The notes: generated by a model not told the origin, from the letters alone. A stretch of 64,000 nt of DNA from Hemerocallis citrina (GCA_017893485.1 CM030361.1:144522941-144586940); one strand, 5' to 3'. Positions 1 through 12,352 are shown, counted from the first letter of the stretch. Made by a program: numbers and translations.

Positions 1-137
1 ATTCAGACTTGTTATACATTTGTGTTGAATAAAAAGTCTTAAATTTTCATTTTTTTTCTGTGTATTGTGGCTAATTGAAGGAAAAGATTTCTGGTTTATG
101 TCACGGTTTCCCAATGTATGTAAATCGGGGCGTTACA
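1..137 (+). mobile_element. 3' end of a gypsy-type LTR (5' LTR of element)
   Basis: The window opens inside an LTR that ends in GGGGCGTTACA at 137. This is the same style of terminus as the other Tekay-like gypsy LTRs here (for example GGGGCGTCACA at 15076). A primer-binding site follows within a few bases, which marks this as a 5' LTR read on the plus strand. The start of the LTR lies outside the window. Confidence 0.75.
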
Positions 138-1195
138 GAGTGGTATCAGAGCCGACTTCAATTTACAGTCCAACACAGTAGGAAAATTAAACTTAGATGC
201 CTTTTAGGAGTCGGGTTTGAGCTAGTTGTAGACAATTATAATTCATATTGTTGTTTCTTTCAACTTATGTTTTATGATTTTTCTATATCTGAACTAATTC
301 CAGTATATGTGTTTTAAGGATGGTATTCGAGGATATCCTAACCGAGGATATGTTGATAGAGTGGGTCGATTTCGATGGATGATCTGATGATCTTGAGCGA
401 GGAGCGGAAGAAGGGCATGCTGAGCATTGACTGTAGTTTTGAGCAACTACAAGAGCATCGGCTCTGAGCAAATTAGATGAGAGAATCCTGGAAGTCAGAA
501 GTGATGATCATAGGCCATGTCCTATTCTAAGGAGGGAATGGCTACCGAACCGCAAAAAGGTCAAGGTAGTCAAGAATTAGCCTCATCCAAAGACTGTGAA
601 GGAAGTAAGAAGCAAGATGTTGAGATCAGGCAAGCCAGCATTGAAGAGATTACTCAAGTTTTAGAGCTCAGTTTTAGCACGATGGGAGCTACAACCGAGT
701 CTAAGTGTGCAAGTCAGAAGGCTTAGGTAGGGGATGCAAGGATTGAAGCACCGAAAAGGCAAGTTGATGAAGAAAAATCTCAGAATATCAGTATGGACTT
801 TATCACAGGATTACCCAGAAATTCGAAAATGTATGACTCAAATTGGGTTATTGGGGATCGATTGACGAAGTCTGCACATTTTCTTCTGATAAAGATGACT
901 TAGTCGCTAGTGTAATTAGCTAAAGTCCACATTGAAAGTGTAAGGAAGCAGCATGGAGTGCCAGCGTCAGTGGTTCTGACCAAGACTTGAGAGTAATGTC
1001 TCGATTTTGGTAGAACCTGCAGGTAGCTTTGGGAACAAGGTCGGGTTCTTTGGAGAACCAGTTCATGAAGGAGCCATTTGGGAACCGGAAAGCCGTATAA
1101 GCTTTCTTTCCTCGGGTTATTTAAAGTATGAATGGTTTTCTGTTTTCCTGACTTAACGCAGTTCTGAGGACAGAACTATTCTAAGGAGTGAGTAT
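138..1195 (+). pseudogene. Decayed internal region of gypsy element (integrase relic)
   Basis: About 1.06 kb separates the PBS from the next LTR, against roughly 5 kb expected for a full gag-pol, so most of the coding region is gone. From 793 a frame reads MDFITGLPR, then WVIGDRLTKSAHF, the conserved start of the chromovirus/Tekay integrase core around its first catalytic Asp; HGVP near 957 continues the domain. Stops such as TAG at 900 break it. The short ORF at 517-726 (hydrophilic, no recognised domain) may be a gag remnant. A purine-rich stretch at about 1182-1194 is the probable polypurine tract before the LTR at 1196. The integrase call is firm; the gag part is a guess. Confidence 0.65.
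141..152 (+). promoter_or_regulatory. Primer-binding site, initiator tRNA-Met type
   Basis: TGGTATCAGAGC, three bases after the LTR end at 137, is the standard plant retrotransposon primer-binding site complementary to the 3' end of initiator tRNA-Met. It fixes the element's orientation as plus. Confidence 0.85.
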
Positions 1196-1492
1196 TGTAA
1201 TATCCCGGTCGGATATTATATTGTATAAATTATTATTTTTTAAATTAAAATAGTTTTATTAAAATTACTTGGTTTTCCTAATAAAAAGTTATCTGGATAT
1301 ATATACTAGTAAGTATATATATGTATTGTATCAGTTTTGTGCATTTGTACAAAATCCTGTAAAATGCATTTTTGAGAAAATGTCTGTAAAATCTCGGACT
1401 GGTATTAAAAATTATTATTTTTTATTATTTTATTTTTATTTTCCGAATTGAAATATTTTTTGTGGATATTACCTGATTTTGTTAATAAACAT

Positions 1493-1494
1493 TA

Positions 1495-1564
<70 letters not shown>
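1493..1564. repeat. (TA)n microsatellite
   Basis: About 70 bases of uninterrupted TA dinucleotides inside the gypsy LTR. The related LTR has only a short seed here (around 46692-46710, ending in ACTAG), so the tract expanded after the two LTRs diverged. Isoleucine-tyrosine ORFs over it are artefacts. Confidence 0.95.
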
Positions 1565-1566
<2 letters not shown>

Positions 1567-1583
1567 AGTCTGTATACATTTGT

Positions 1584-4500
1584 TGTCACGCCCCGCTTTC
1601 CAGAATATGGGAACACGAGCACGTAATGAAGGTCCAGCGAATGATTATAAATCATCCATAAGCTGTACCAGTCTAACTCAACAATATACAAGAGAAACAA
1701 CCATGCAGGTAAAGAATATAATCACATAAACAATAAATAAACTCAAAGATAATCATGAAATAAATTCACTATATAATAATCCAACATCAGGGGTAAAACA
1801 AAATTCGGGTCATAAAGCCCAAGAATACAAAGTATGATGAAAAGAATACAATAAGCAAGTAAGAAAAGATAGCTAAGAAGTCTAATGGTCCAGCTCCAAT
1901 CTTCAAAGAGTTTGCTCACCAAGTTCATCTTGTACTGTTCCTTCGGTACCTGTCAACTTGTGATCTAAAAGAAAGAAAAGAGAGCCCTTAGAGCAAGTCG
2001 TGGGCAGCAAGTAGAGAAAATAGAGAATAAAGGAAAGCATGAATATCAAAGGAAAGGAACATGGTCAAAGACAAAGAGCAAACCAAAGGCAGGCAAAATA
2101 TCAAGGGTCTACAGTAAATCACGCATGTAATGCAGGATGTCAGGATCAGGCAGTAAATACAGGTTATTAAGTATTTTATTAATCTATCTAGTGCACGTAC
2201 TACTGCATCCCATACTACAGGTTCATCACAAACACACCGTGAAAGTTTTAGACTGATGGTGAATTCTCAGTCTGTGTACTTGACCTAGTAATCAGTATTT
2301 CATGTTCAGTATCAGTGTTTCTCGAGCAGTGTTTATCGGGTAGTATTTATGGCCATCATTATCGGTTATTGCAATTCAGGCAGTAGGGCCCGACCGAGTA
2401 CAGTTTCTGATCGTTCACTACCTAGTCAACCCATGATACCCCGGCTATTTATTATTCATTTTAATCCTATGTAAGCATACAAGAAGGTGTCAATGTTGTT
2501 CATTACTATGTGTGACTAATTCTAAGTATTACAGACAAAGCATGAAGCAAACAAGTCATTTACACCATATCACATGATCAGGACAGCATGACCTTGCTGT
2601 ACTAAAATATGGATCACAGCCACTACAAGATAACAAAAATGAAACCACCGGAAGATTTGGAAAGTAGACTTCCACACGGTTCCAGTGAGCATAATTAAGT
2701 TATATAAAAGGTATGAGAACTAAGGTGAAAACTCTGTTCTAATCAGATTTTAAGTCCAGGCAGCATGCAGTAGGTTGTGTTCTACTAATTGTTTCGGGGA
2801 AAATCTATAAAAATTCTGGGTGAAACCTATATATGTGTACGTCCAGCCTAAATTATTTCAGATTTTTCTTGTACTATTAGCAAGGTCAAATAAAATAAAC
2901 AACAGAAGAAAACGCATGAAAATCTGAGTTTGAAATTACTGACATAGTGGCATTAAAGTGATGATAACTAACAGATGGTATGTTGGAATTTCAATCCAGA
3001 GTAAGGAAAATTTATCTAGACATCAAGGGCTACATTTTATGTTTAGTAAGTTCCTTCAAAATATGTCTCTAGCATGGACAAAAATCTATTTCAAAATGAA
3101 AAATACAGCAGTCCAGCAATTGTCTAAACATGAATTGGCAATTAAATAATTCATATGATCATATAAAACATGCAAATTGGCAATCAAAGCAATCCTAGGT
3201 GTCAACATGCAATTTCTAAGGGTTAAGATACATTTATCATGGTCGCGGTGTCAATTTATTATTTAAAACTGAATCAGTACATTCATGTCCATTTCATCAA
3301 GTAGTTCTAAACATAGATCTAGTTATTTTAATTGTGCATATGCATGAAACATTGGAGACTGGGTTATAGATCAAGGAGATAGCACGAAGTTAAGAGTATG
3401 TCGGGTTAGCTTGTGTAAACCTAGATAATCTTAACGGAATTGTCAAAACAGATTTTTGATAATAAAAGGAGACGGATCTACATGCATGAGATCAATTAAT
3501 CTTGAACTCAAATAAAAAGAGGGTTCAAGAAGAGGCTTTCCTGTTATTGCAGATATTAATAAAAATAATAGAATAACGGGATCAGAATCCAGGGCAAAAT
3601 CTCCCAAAAACTGCACGAAGAATCCACAGCAACAGCAAGATCTTAAAGAAATTCCCACACACCAGATCTGGATAGAACGCGGAACACCAAAACTGGATCT
3701 GGTGTGTACAGAACACAGAACACCAAATCCAACCAATCACACCTCAACTCCACATCGGATCAGGGGCCAAAAACAGCGAACAGCCAAGCAGGATCGGCTG
3801 CGCCAAAACACAGAACAGCCAAATCGAACCAGTCACACCTCACCGAACACCAAACAGCCGAAACGGATCCCTTCTCCCCGAACTCCAACAGCCAACTCGA
3901 CCATCGAGAATTCGTCTTCAACCTTCGATCGGAGAGAGAGAACGAATGGCGTGGGAGACTAGAGGCGACTGCAGCAAGGCGCTCGAGACTATTGGTGGCG
4001 GCGACTGCAGCAAGGCTCTCGAGACTGTTGGTGACTGGTCGGGAAGCGACGCAACGCCGGCTCGATGGCGCGGTGCTCTGTTTCCGTGCTCGAGAACATG
4101 GGAAAATGACTCGACGGGCTTGGACGGCGACAATGACGACGATGAGGGCTGGGGACCTTCGGAGGATGTAGGGGGGTGAGCGAAGAGGGACGTCGACGAC
4201 AATGGGGTGCACGGAGTAGGGGAAAATGGCGGTGGCGACTTCGGTGGATTGGGTAACGGCGGTGGATGGGTTCGAGTGGTGAAGACGAGGACAGGGACGA
4301 TGAGAGATGGAGACGGGGATGGTGGTGGCAGTGGAGGTCGAAGGTGATCGGAGGGCGATGGGTTCGGGTTTGGAGGAGGAAACAGAGTGAGCGGAAGATT
4401 GAGAGGGTGAATAGGAGAGAGTGCACAGTAATGAGATTATGAATAGATTAAGCGGCTGGGGGGTTAAAAAATTAATTAGGGTTAGGGTTAAGGGATTAGA

Positions 4501-5084
4501 GTAATTATAAAGGAAGAGTAGGATAGTGGGTATTGGGTATTTGGGCAATTGGGTATTAGATCCAATAATAAAAATACATTGTATATAATACAATTGATAA
4601 ATACAAATCCGAATACGAGAAATGAGATATCTAATAAAATATAATGTATATTACATAAATTATTTGAGACAAATTAAAACACCAATATCAAATAAAAGGG
4701 ATAGATTTGTTCTAATCACAATAAATAATCATACTATCAATAAAAATAGTAAAATAATAACACCAATAAGAAAAATTAATATTAGTAATTACAATAAGAA
4801 TAAAAATACTAACAATAACAATAGGAATTATCGGAGTAGTGTCGTATGTACAAAAATAGGGATTTGTTGAAATAGTCGAAACAATAATAGTATTTTTGAA
4901 GGTTAAAATGCAAATAGTTGATCAAATAAAAATGGAAACAAAGCTTATTCAAATGATTATAATTATTGTTTAGAAAAACATTTTAATAAAAGAACTCAAA
5001 ACGAATTTAACAATAGTAATTTTTATAATCTCGAAATACAGAAAATACTCATGAAAATACATATTTCCGAAAATAGGGGTTACA
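1584..5084 (-). mobile_element. Solo LTR, Tekay-like gypsy family
   Basis: The plus strand starts TGTCACGCCCCG and ends GGGGTTACA. Read on the minus strand it starts TGTAACCCC and ends GGGGCGTGACA, the same orientation signature as the other large LTRs here. Flanks TTTGT (1579-1583) and TCTGT (5085-5089) form a 5-bp target duplication with one mismatch. At 3.5 kb with no gag, pol or PBS inside, it is best explained as a solo LTR left by LTR-LTR recombination. GC-rich ORFs at 3700-4590 on both strands are low-complexity (Ser/Pro/Arg) and resemble nothing I know, so I do not call them genes. Confidence 0.7.
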
Positions 5085-6019
5085 TCTGTATTATATCAAA
5101 TTGAAACTGAAATCTTCCCAGCCGGTAATAAAATTATTTTTATTATTATTTCTGAATTAAAATATTTTCGGTAGAGATTGTTCGTTTTATCGAATGAAAA
5201 TTATCTGTATAGAAAGATATATATACGTACATGTACTGTATCGATTTCGTACGTTTGTACGAAATCATGTAGTATGTGATTTTGAGTAAATGTCGCTTAT
5301 TTTTGATCCATCATGATGAATTGAAGGGTTAGGGATGAGTAGGGTGTTGATTGCAAATTTATTGGGTTTGATTGCAATATTTATTCACAAATAAATCTCA
5401 AATTGTGTGAGCCACAAGAGAGAGACAAGTGGCTCTCTCTCGACCACAAGCTCTCTCTCCCTCTCCCTCTACAAAATGGGCAGCCAACCCTAGGGCTAAA
5501 AGCCCTCTTTCATTTTTTGTTTTCTCTATCTCTTACTCATCTCATTCTCTCTTCCTATTGCCACTTCTTCTATTACTTGTTTATTTTAGAAAAAAATGAG
5601 AAAAGAAAGAAAAAAGAAAGAGAGATTAAATCAAAATAAAAGAGTGGTTTCTCTTTGATGTGGAGTTCTTGAAGAGGATCAAGAACAAGGAAGGAGAAGG
5701 AGCAAGGCTAGTTCTTCCTATACTTTTTAAGGTTGGGGTTCTCATCTCATGGAGGTTTAGTTATTATTTTTGTTATTTATTGTTGTATGTTGTTGTAACA
5801 TAGAATAATTTCATATGAATAATCATGAATGGACTAGAATAAGATGGCATATAAAGTTTGAAGTGGTAGAACACAAAATAAAGAGATAAAGATTCAATCG
5901 TTGTAGTTGTAGGGTTAGAATTAATTAATTATGTTAAAGTAGGAATTTTGACTCCAAATTAATTGGAGAGGTTCTAATATGCGTTGTTACCGTGCTCAAA
6001 TTTTTGTGTACTTTTCCGA

Positions 6020-7340
6020 GCTAGTTTAATGGGTGAAACAAACCGTTTCCCCAAAACAGTGAAAGTTTAGCAAAAACAGAAAACTCGCTGTTTTTGGTTA
6101 ATTTTTGTATCGTGTTCAAGGGGTTGTATCTTGATGTTCCTTACGCAATTTGGAAAAGTGAGCAACTAGAAAGTTGTAGTAGACATTCTCACCTTTCCAA
6201 AATGCCATATTTGGTTAAATTCCGCTAAGCGGAGCAAAAGTTATGACCCATACAAAATCACAGCAGCTGGCATTTTTGGCTGAAAGCTCGCTGTTTGGAT
6301 TGCTCGAAGCTTTTGCACATCTTATTGATTGAATCTAAAAAAATGTTCAACTAGAGAGATTTGGTAGAGTTTCTCACCTTTAATAAATGCCCTATTTGGT
6401 TAGATTCCGATAAGTGTTGCAAAAGTTATAGCTTTACAAAATCACAGCAGCTAGCCGTTTGGCTGAAAGCTCGCTGTTTGTATTGTTCGAAATTTTTGTA
6501 CCTCTTACTTACTGAATTTGAAAAAGTGATCAACTAGAGGGTTGTATTAGAGTATCTCACCTTTCCAAAATGTCCTATTTGGTTAGATTCCGATAAGCGG
6601 AACAAAAATTATGACCCTTACAAAATTACAGCAGCTGGCCTTTTGGCTAAAAGCTCAATTTTGGATTGTTCGAAGTCTTTGCACCTCTTATTGATTGAAT
6701 CTGGAAAAGTGTTTAATTAGAGATTTGTAGTAGAGTCTCCCACCTTTCCAAAATGCCCTAATTGGTTAGATTTCGATAAGCGGAGCAAAAGTTATGAGCT
6801 TTACAAAATCTCAGCAGCTGGCCTTTTGGTTGAAAGCTCGTTGTTTGCATTGTTCGAAGTTTTTGCACCACTTATTGATTGAACCTGGAAAGGTGACAAA
6901 CTAGAGAGTTGTAGTATAGTCTCTCACCTTTCCAAAATGCCCTATTTTGTTAGATTCCGATAAGCGGATTAGGAGTTACAAGCTTTCAAATTTTTAGCTT
7001 TTTGTTAAGAAATCTGTCGTTGGTTAATTTTTGCATGTGTTCAAGGGACGGGGAATTGAATTACATAAGGAATATGAAAAAATTTTCAACTAGAGAGTTT
7101 TAGTAGATGTTCTCACCTTTTCAAAATTTCCTATTTCGTTAAAATTCTACAAGTATAGCAAAAGTTACGAGCTTGGAAAGTTTCAGCTTTTGGCTGTACT
7201 GTTGTTGTTTGAAATTGTGTTTAACGGAGTTGGATTTTGAGTTCCTTACAGAATCTGAAAAAGTGTTCAACTAGAGAGTATTAGTAGATATTCTCACATT
7301 TTTAAAAAGTCTAATATTGTCGAATTCTGATAAGCGCAAT
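6020..7340. repeat. Tandem array of ~183-bp units inside the LTR
   Basis: The phrase CCTATTTGGTTAGATTC recurs at about 6391, 6574, 6757 and 6941, with more diverged copies on either side, giving about seven units of 183-184 bp. Each unit also carries a TCACCTTTCCAAAATGC stretch and a GATAAGCGG stretch. The homologous LTR at 46670 has the same array, so it belongs to the LTR family rather than being local satellite DNA. Confidence 0.85.
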
Positions 7341-7940
7341 ACTGTTTGCTTCTAGGTTGTTAGAAGGCTTTTTATGTCGCTTTTGTGTACTCATTAGTAG
7401 TATACTTATATTAGGCTGTTAAAAGATTCTTCTGTTGCTCCTAATTATAAAAGATCAAGTCTTTGTTAGTAAGCTTATACACGAAATTCTAGTTCATATT
7501 AACTAGAGCTGTCGTAAATTTTTTGTAGTTTGAATCATGCACATGATTATGAGTAATAGGTATTCCTTGTGCTCATAAGTCATATAATAAGTATTGGTCA
7601 GTCTCATACATAGCTCACCTGGCTCGTATTTTGTTGTTTGTTCATGGGTAGCTCGTTGTGCTCGTATGGAGTAATTATCTTGAATAGATAGGTGAGTGGA
7701 TCCGAGGAGATCTTGTGAAGTCTAGGTTGAGTCTTGGTAGATTGTGTCAACAATTATTACACTCTCTCGAGGAGGGACACCTACGGTGCTTTTTCATTAC
7801 AATTTGGAAGCACAGTGGCGTGTCTCGCTTGTTTGGAATCTTTTGGTGTCGTCTTATGGCAAGTTGAGAGTAGGACTCTAGGTTGAGAGTACCTTGTAGC
7901 TCGTACGGCCCCATTTGATTGGTTAGGGTTAGTGACATCG

Positions 7941-8600
7941 TTTGGGTAGTAACTGTTACTTAACCATTTTTATCTATGAATTGCCGAAGGGTGAGAGTTG
8001 GTATTAGGAGTGATACCTTATAAACTGACTTCTCCCATAGGCCGACACTAGGTGGTGTTGTTTGGATGTATTCCCCTATCAAAGGGATACGAGCGGTGCT
8101 TTTTCATGATTAGTTGGGAGCACGGAATTCGTATCTCGGCTGTTAATTCCTGAACTGCCATGATAAGAACGGAAGGTTTTCCTAGGGAAATAGACCCTAC
8201 GATTCTGTCAGGTTCTATGCCTTCTCATGACGGGTTGAGGGCACGGAAGAAGGTTGGCTAGTATCTTGTAGTTCGTGTTGGCTTTTGAGCGAGGTCCGGT
8301 TCGCCGGACAATAGTGGAAAATGGGGACACCACTATTTTACTGCAGTAGCGGAACTAGACCGTACCTGTAACCTCATCAGTCATGTAGTATTGTGTCAGG
8401 AACAGGATGGATACAAAAGTAGAATTCATGACGTGTGTTCAAATCCCTATATATGTACTGTTCCGGAAACTCGCTTGCATAAGAATAAGAGCATCCTTAC
8501 ATAGAATTTAGAAGTCTAATTTTGGGAATTTTACTTTTCAGATTTGCCGATTGATTTGAATGCAGAGTTGAGAATTTTCGAATTGCAAGTCTACATTCAC
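7941..8600 (+). other. Distal part of gypsy LTR, no gene seen
   Basis: This follows the tandem array and contains GGTCCGGTTCGCCGGAC at about 8293, an imperfect palindrome. There is no convincing coding frame. It probably continues the LTR up to the hAT junction, but the second copy (46670-49680) is already truncated at this point, so it cannot be confirmed by comparison. Confidence 0.4.
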
Positions 8601-8696
8601 TATCCAGGTTCTATTGCTCTATATTTTTATGCTTTATTAATTTCATTTTAATTTCTATATTAAAAGGAATGTTTCCTAAGAAACACACTTTTGGGT

Positions 8697-9610
8697 ATGA
8701 AAAGAAAAAGAAAGAAAAGTGAAGAAGATATTATAAAAGCTCAAAGCGGTTCTTTAGATAAATTTTTGAAGAGAATAAATGTTTCTTCGGAAAATGAGGT
8801 AAATAAAGAAGTTCAAGATTTTGTTCAAAATTAAAATAAACAAACCAAAAATATGGAAGAAACAACAAATGTTACAGAAAATGAGAACATTGAAAATAAT
8901 ATAGAAATAAACAATCTGCTTGAATGTTCAGAAGTTACAACATCTTTGAATGTATATGATCCTAGAATTTGGGACTGTTTAGATGGAAAAATGAGAGATT
9001 TTCATGTAGAAAATGGTCCTATTAGAGAAACCAATATTAATTTTCCTATGGATAATCAAAACAGGGGGTTTTCTTGTGATTTTTATTATCGAAAATTAAC
9101 AAATGGAGAACTTTCTTATAGAAAATGGTTGGTTTACTCAAAAGATTTGGATAGAGTATTTTGTTTTTGTTGTAAAGTGGTAAGAAAAGTTCATACTAGG
9201 AGTAAATTAGCAGATGAAGGAATTAATGATTGGAAACATCTTGGGAATAAGCTTAAACAACATGAAAATAGTCAAGAACACCTTATTAATCTTAGAGCTT
9301 TAGTTGAACTGCGAGTCAGATTGAACATAAATCAAATAATTGATAAAGAATTACAAGAGCAAATCAAGAAAGATACAAACCATTGGAAACAAGTTATGGT
9401 CAGAATAATTTTTGTTGTAAAACGTCTTGCTATAAATAATTTGGCGTTTCGTGGAACAAATGAAAAAATCTATGAAGATTCTAATGAAAATTTCTTAGAC
9501 TTTTTATTTAATCAACAGTAGAGTTTGATACCGTAATGATGCAACATTTTTGACTAATTCAAGATAAAAATATTCATTATCATTATCTTAGTCATAATAT
9601 ATAAAATGAA
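8697..9610 (+). pseudogene. hAT transposase, ZMYM1-like, N-terminal half (broken)
   Basis: An ATG at 8697 opens a lysine-rich N-terminus (MKRKRKKSEED). The same frame passes one TAA (8832-8834) and continues through 8853-9521. It contains RIWDCLDGKMRDF and the TTF-type zinc-finger segment SYRKWLVYSKD..FCFCCK, as in plant zinc finger MYM-type 1-like / TTF-type zinc-finger hAT transposases. A TAG at 9519-9521 ends the long frame, but homologous sequence (HYHYLSHNI) continues to 9610, where a copia element has inserted. The 3' half resumes at 24061. These proteins catalyse cut-and-paste transposition; this copy is inactive because of several stops and the 14.4-kb insertion. The family call is confident. 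Confidence 0.85.
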
Positions 9611-10566
9611 TGTTGACTCTTAGTTTGGTGTGCACAAAACGTGCTCACTCATACTAATAAGTTCGAATTTAATGTGTCAAATTTTCAGGATCAAATAATA
9701 TCAAAAGGAGATCCAAGAGAGATTCACAAATATACAAACAAGGAAAGTAATAAAGGAAGATTGCATATACAAGCAAAAGAGAAAGATATTCAAAAAAAGT
9801 TCTCAATTAATTGGCCTCCAAGCAATCTATCAAGACTGGATTTTTAGTAATATTTTCATGAGATATTTATTGTAAATGATTGATTAAAGATTGATTAGTT
9901 TATGGTAAGAAAACAAAGTGGATTCAAATTATACAACCTGGATCGGTCAACCGTACATAATGTCGGTCGACCGCGTCACAGTCGATCGCAACCTGAGTTT
10001 CTTAAGATAGCGGTTGACCTTTCATCTCTCTACTTACGTCAGAGAGCTGAACGGTCGACCGTAACCTGAGCTGTATACTATTTTGGAATGTATCTTTTTG
10101 ATCGATACACTTCCTCTTCTATTCAATTGAACGAATCCATTGTGTCTTCTTCACCTAATCACTTCTGAGGAAATTTCTGAACTAATCTTTCATTTAATCA
10201 ATCCGAGTGTGAGCGTTTATTTGGTTGTATTCTTCAGTCATGATCATTAACGATCTTGAGTTTTCTTTTCATTTCTTTTCCACTTCGATGAGATTGACGG
10301 GACTTGGATTAGAAGTCCCGTGGGTGTAATATGTCTCTCGACCTGAATTCGAGAATCACTGTACAAGGGTTTTGATTATAGTGGAATGCATGTGGCGGAG
10401 AATTGCTACAAGTAGGTGGTGTGGATGTAGACCTGGGGGTCGAACCACGTTATATCCCTGTATCATCTGTGTTTGCTTTTCTTATCACTCTCGCATTTAC
10501 TTTACTTTATTTTATTGTTTTTAATTCCACATGATCACCCTATTCACCCCCCCAGGGTGATTAACA
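9611..10566 (+). repeat. 5' LTR of copia element
   Basis: Starts TGTTGACTCTTAG and ends GGGTGATTAACA. It contains several GGTCGACCG-type palindromic motifs (about 9949-10065). Relative to the 3' LTR it lacks about 21 bases near 10064 (present at about 23532-23552). The small ORF at 9641-9847 is conserved in both LTRs but is not a recognised protein. Confidence 0.92.
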
Positions 10567-10567
10567 G

Positions 10568-10579
10568 TGGTATCAAAGC
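10568..10579 (+). promoter_or_regulatory. Primer-binding site, initiator tRNA-Met type
   Basis: TGGTATCAAAGC lies one base after the 5' LTR end. This variant of the initiator-Met PBS is common in copia elements. Confidence 0.85.
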
Positions 10580-10621
10580 AAGGTGCTAATAAAAAACATG
10601 AAAGCTTAAGCAAAAGGTCCA

Positions 10622-11393
10622 ATGGCCGAAATTCCTCCTCCCCAAAACTTGTACTCATCGGAGCCCTTTGCCTCCAATGAGACAAGTCTTACACGATCAC
10701 CATTTTTTATGGAAAATGCTATGACGTCTGGAAGTTCTTATGTCTCATTTTTTACAGATACTCGAAGAAGAGGTATGGAATGTATGTATCAAAAAAATAG
10801 AAATCCCAGTTAGCATTGGAAAGAAGGCATTCACATAGGCAGAGTTATCCCTCAAAACAACAAATTCCAAAGTCATGACGGCTCTTTATGCAGGATTGAA
10901 CAATGAAGAGCTAATGTGATACGGGCGTAACTGCAAAACATCTTACGAGATCTGGAACAACATGCTAAAGCGGCATAAAGGAATCGCTTCCAAGGTAAAA
11001 GCTAAAGTGAATTTGCATTTCTATAAGTTTGATGTGATTCGCATGTTGCCAGGAGAAAATGTGGATCAAATGGTCGCCCACTTCGATATCATTGCCCACG
11101 AACTTGAGAGCTTGGATAAAGGGCTTGATGATGACCGAAAGGTTAGAAAGCTCATAAGCTGTCTCACGCCAGAGTGGGACGTTAAGGCCGTGGCAATGAG
11201 AGAAACACTTGAAGAGAAGGGATTCGACTACTAAAAATTTCAAGGAAAGTTGAAGACGTACGAGATGGAAATGTTGGAGACGAAAAGATATAGGCAAAAT
11301 ATCGAAATTGAACCAAAGACTGAGAAAACCATTGCACTAAAGACAGAAAAGGCCCGACCATCAAAAGCTGATTCAGATCATGAGGAGTCATAC
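10622..11393 (+). pseudogene. Copia gag polyprotein, N-terminal part (broken)
   Basis: An ATG at 10622 opens MAEIPPPQNLY, leading into SLTRSPFF, the usual start of Sirevirus gag. A frameshift follows around 10700. In another frame the sequence continues with VMTALYAGLNNEEL, then YEIWNNMLKRHKGI and LISCLTPEW, the hallmark order of the copia UBN2/gag-polypeptide domain that builds the virus-like particle. TAA at 11232-11234 is a further in-frame break. The reading frame is then cut at 11393 by a solo LTR and resumes at 15077. Confidence 0.75.
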
Positions 11394-12352
11394 TGTAACA
11401 CCCTGAAAAATTGGAAATGATAATTTTGCCCTCATGTGTTACGCACATGTATTTTGTAACGTGTTTTCACTACGTATTTTTGATTACCGACTATTTATGT
11501 ATTTTCCGTATTGATTTTACACTATTTTGAGTCAACAAAAATATCAAATTTCAATCTCTGCATTTTACGTGCTCTTTACGTATTTTTGATGCACGTGTCT
11601 CCACCGCTACGTACAATATTTTCTATGTGTTTAAATTACTTATTTCCTATATTTAATTCTATTTTATAAAACGAAAATTCATTTTCCCCCTATTTTGATT
11701 AAAATGTATTTTTCTATTTTTTACACGTATAATGCACGTGTTTTCTACGTATGCAGCAATTACGTCGTAAAATTAATAAACATATTTTCTTATGTTATAT
11801 TTTATTATCTTTAAACATTTTTCCGTTAATAAAACCAAATTTTGTATTTTTATGTTTTACATGCGACGCACGTGTTTTCGGTAAACGTATGTAAGCATGT
11901 TTGTTTTTAAAAATAAATTTCGGAGTGTGTAATACCCCGTAGTTTTCAAAAGTATATAAAGTAGATATATATAGAATATATGTTGAAAAGGTAAAAAAAA
12001 GTAAGTTGCTGTTTGAAAAAATTAATGCATGCATGGATGGCATTTGTGATTAAATTTGGAAAATGAATTGTATTAATGATGAATGGGGGCCCACGAGTTC
12101 TTAACAGCATGGTTGTGCTGTTGTAGAAATGGCTGATGACGCCATGCTTCCTGGGGCCCACCTTCAGTTGTGAGAAAAACAGGAGAGAGAGATTGGAGAG
12201 TTTAGAATAGGAAGGGTTTGGGAGTTGGGTTTTTGAAGAAGTAGAGTAGTGAAAGGTTAGGGGTTTTTAGGAGTTGAGAAATGAAGAGATGGAGAATTAA
12301 AATGAAAATTTATTAGGTTGAAAATTATGCAATTTGAACCCTAGCCTAGACC

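Larger units (their letters stand above)
1196..8600 (+). mobile_element. 3' LTR of gypsy element, interrupted by a solo LTR
   Basis: The LTR begins TGTAATATCCCGG at 1196, runs to 1583, is interrupted by the solo LTR 1584-5084, and resumes from 5085. The resumed part matches the LTR at 46670-49680 along its length: the leader beginning GAAATCTTCC, the TTTCGTACG motif, a CT-rich leader, then a roughly 182-bp tandem array. Both copies pass smoothly through the same sequence where the first one carries the insert, which confirms the nesting. The far end lacks the expected GGGGCGTTACA terminus, so the LTR is probably truncated near 8600 at the junction with the hAT element. That boundary is approximate. 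Confidence 0.7.

Noticed and set aside
1448..1729. ORFs of alternating Ile-Tyr on both strands
   Set aside because: They are translations of the (TA)n microsatellite.
3704..4593. Long overlapping ORFs on both strands (up to 277 aa)
   Set aside because: Low-complexity Ser/Pro/Arg or Thr/Asn composition, no domain, overlapping in several frames, and located wholly inside a solo LTR.
8281..8640. 5' terminal inverted repeat of the hAT element
   Set aside because: No CAGGGCCGG-like sequence or copy of the 8 bp following the 3' end was found here.
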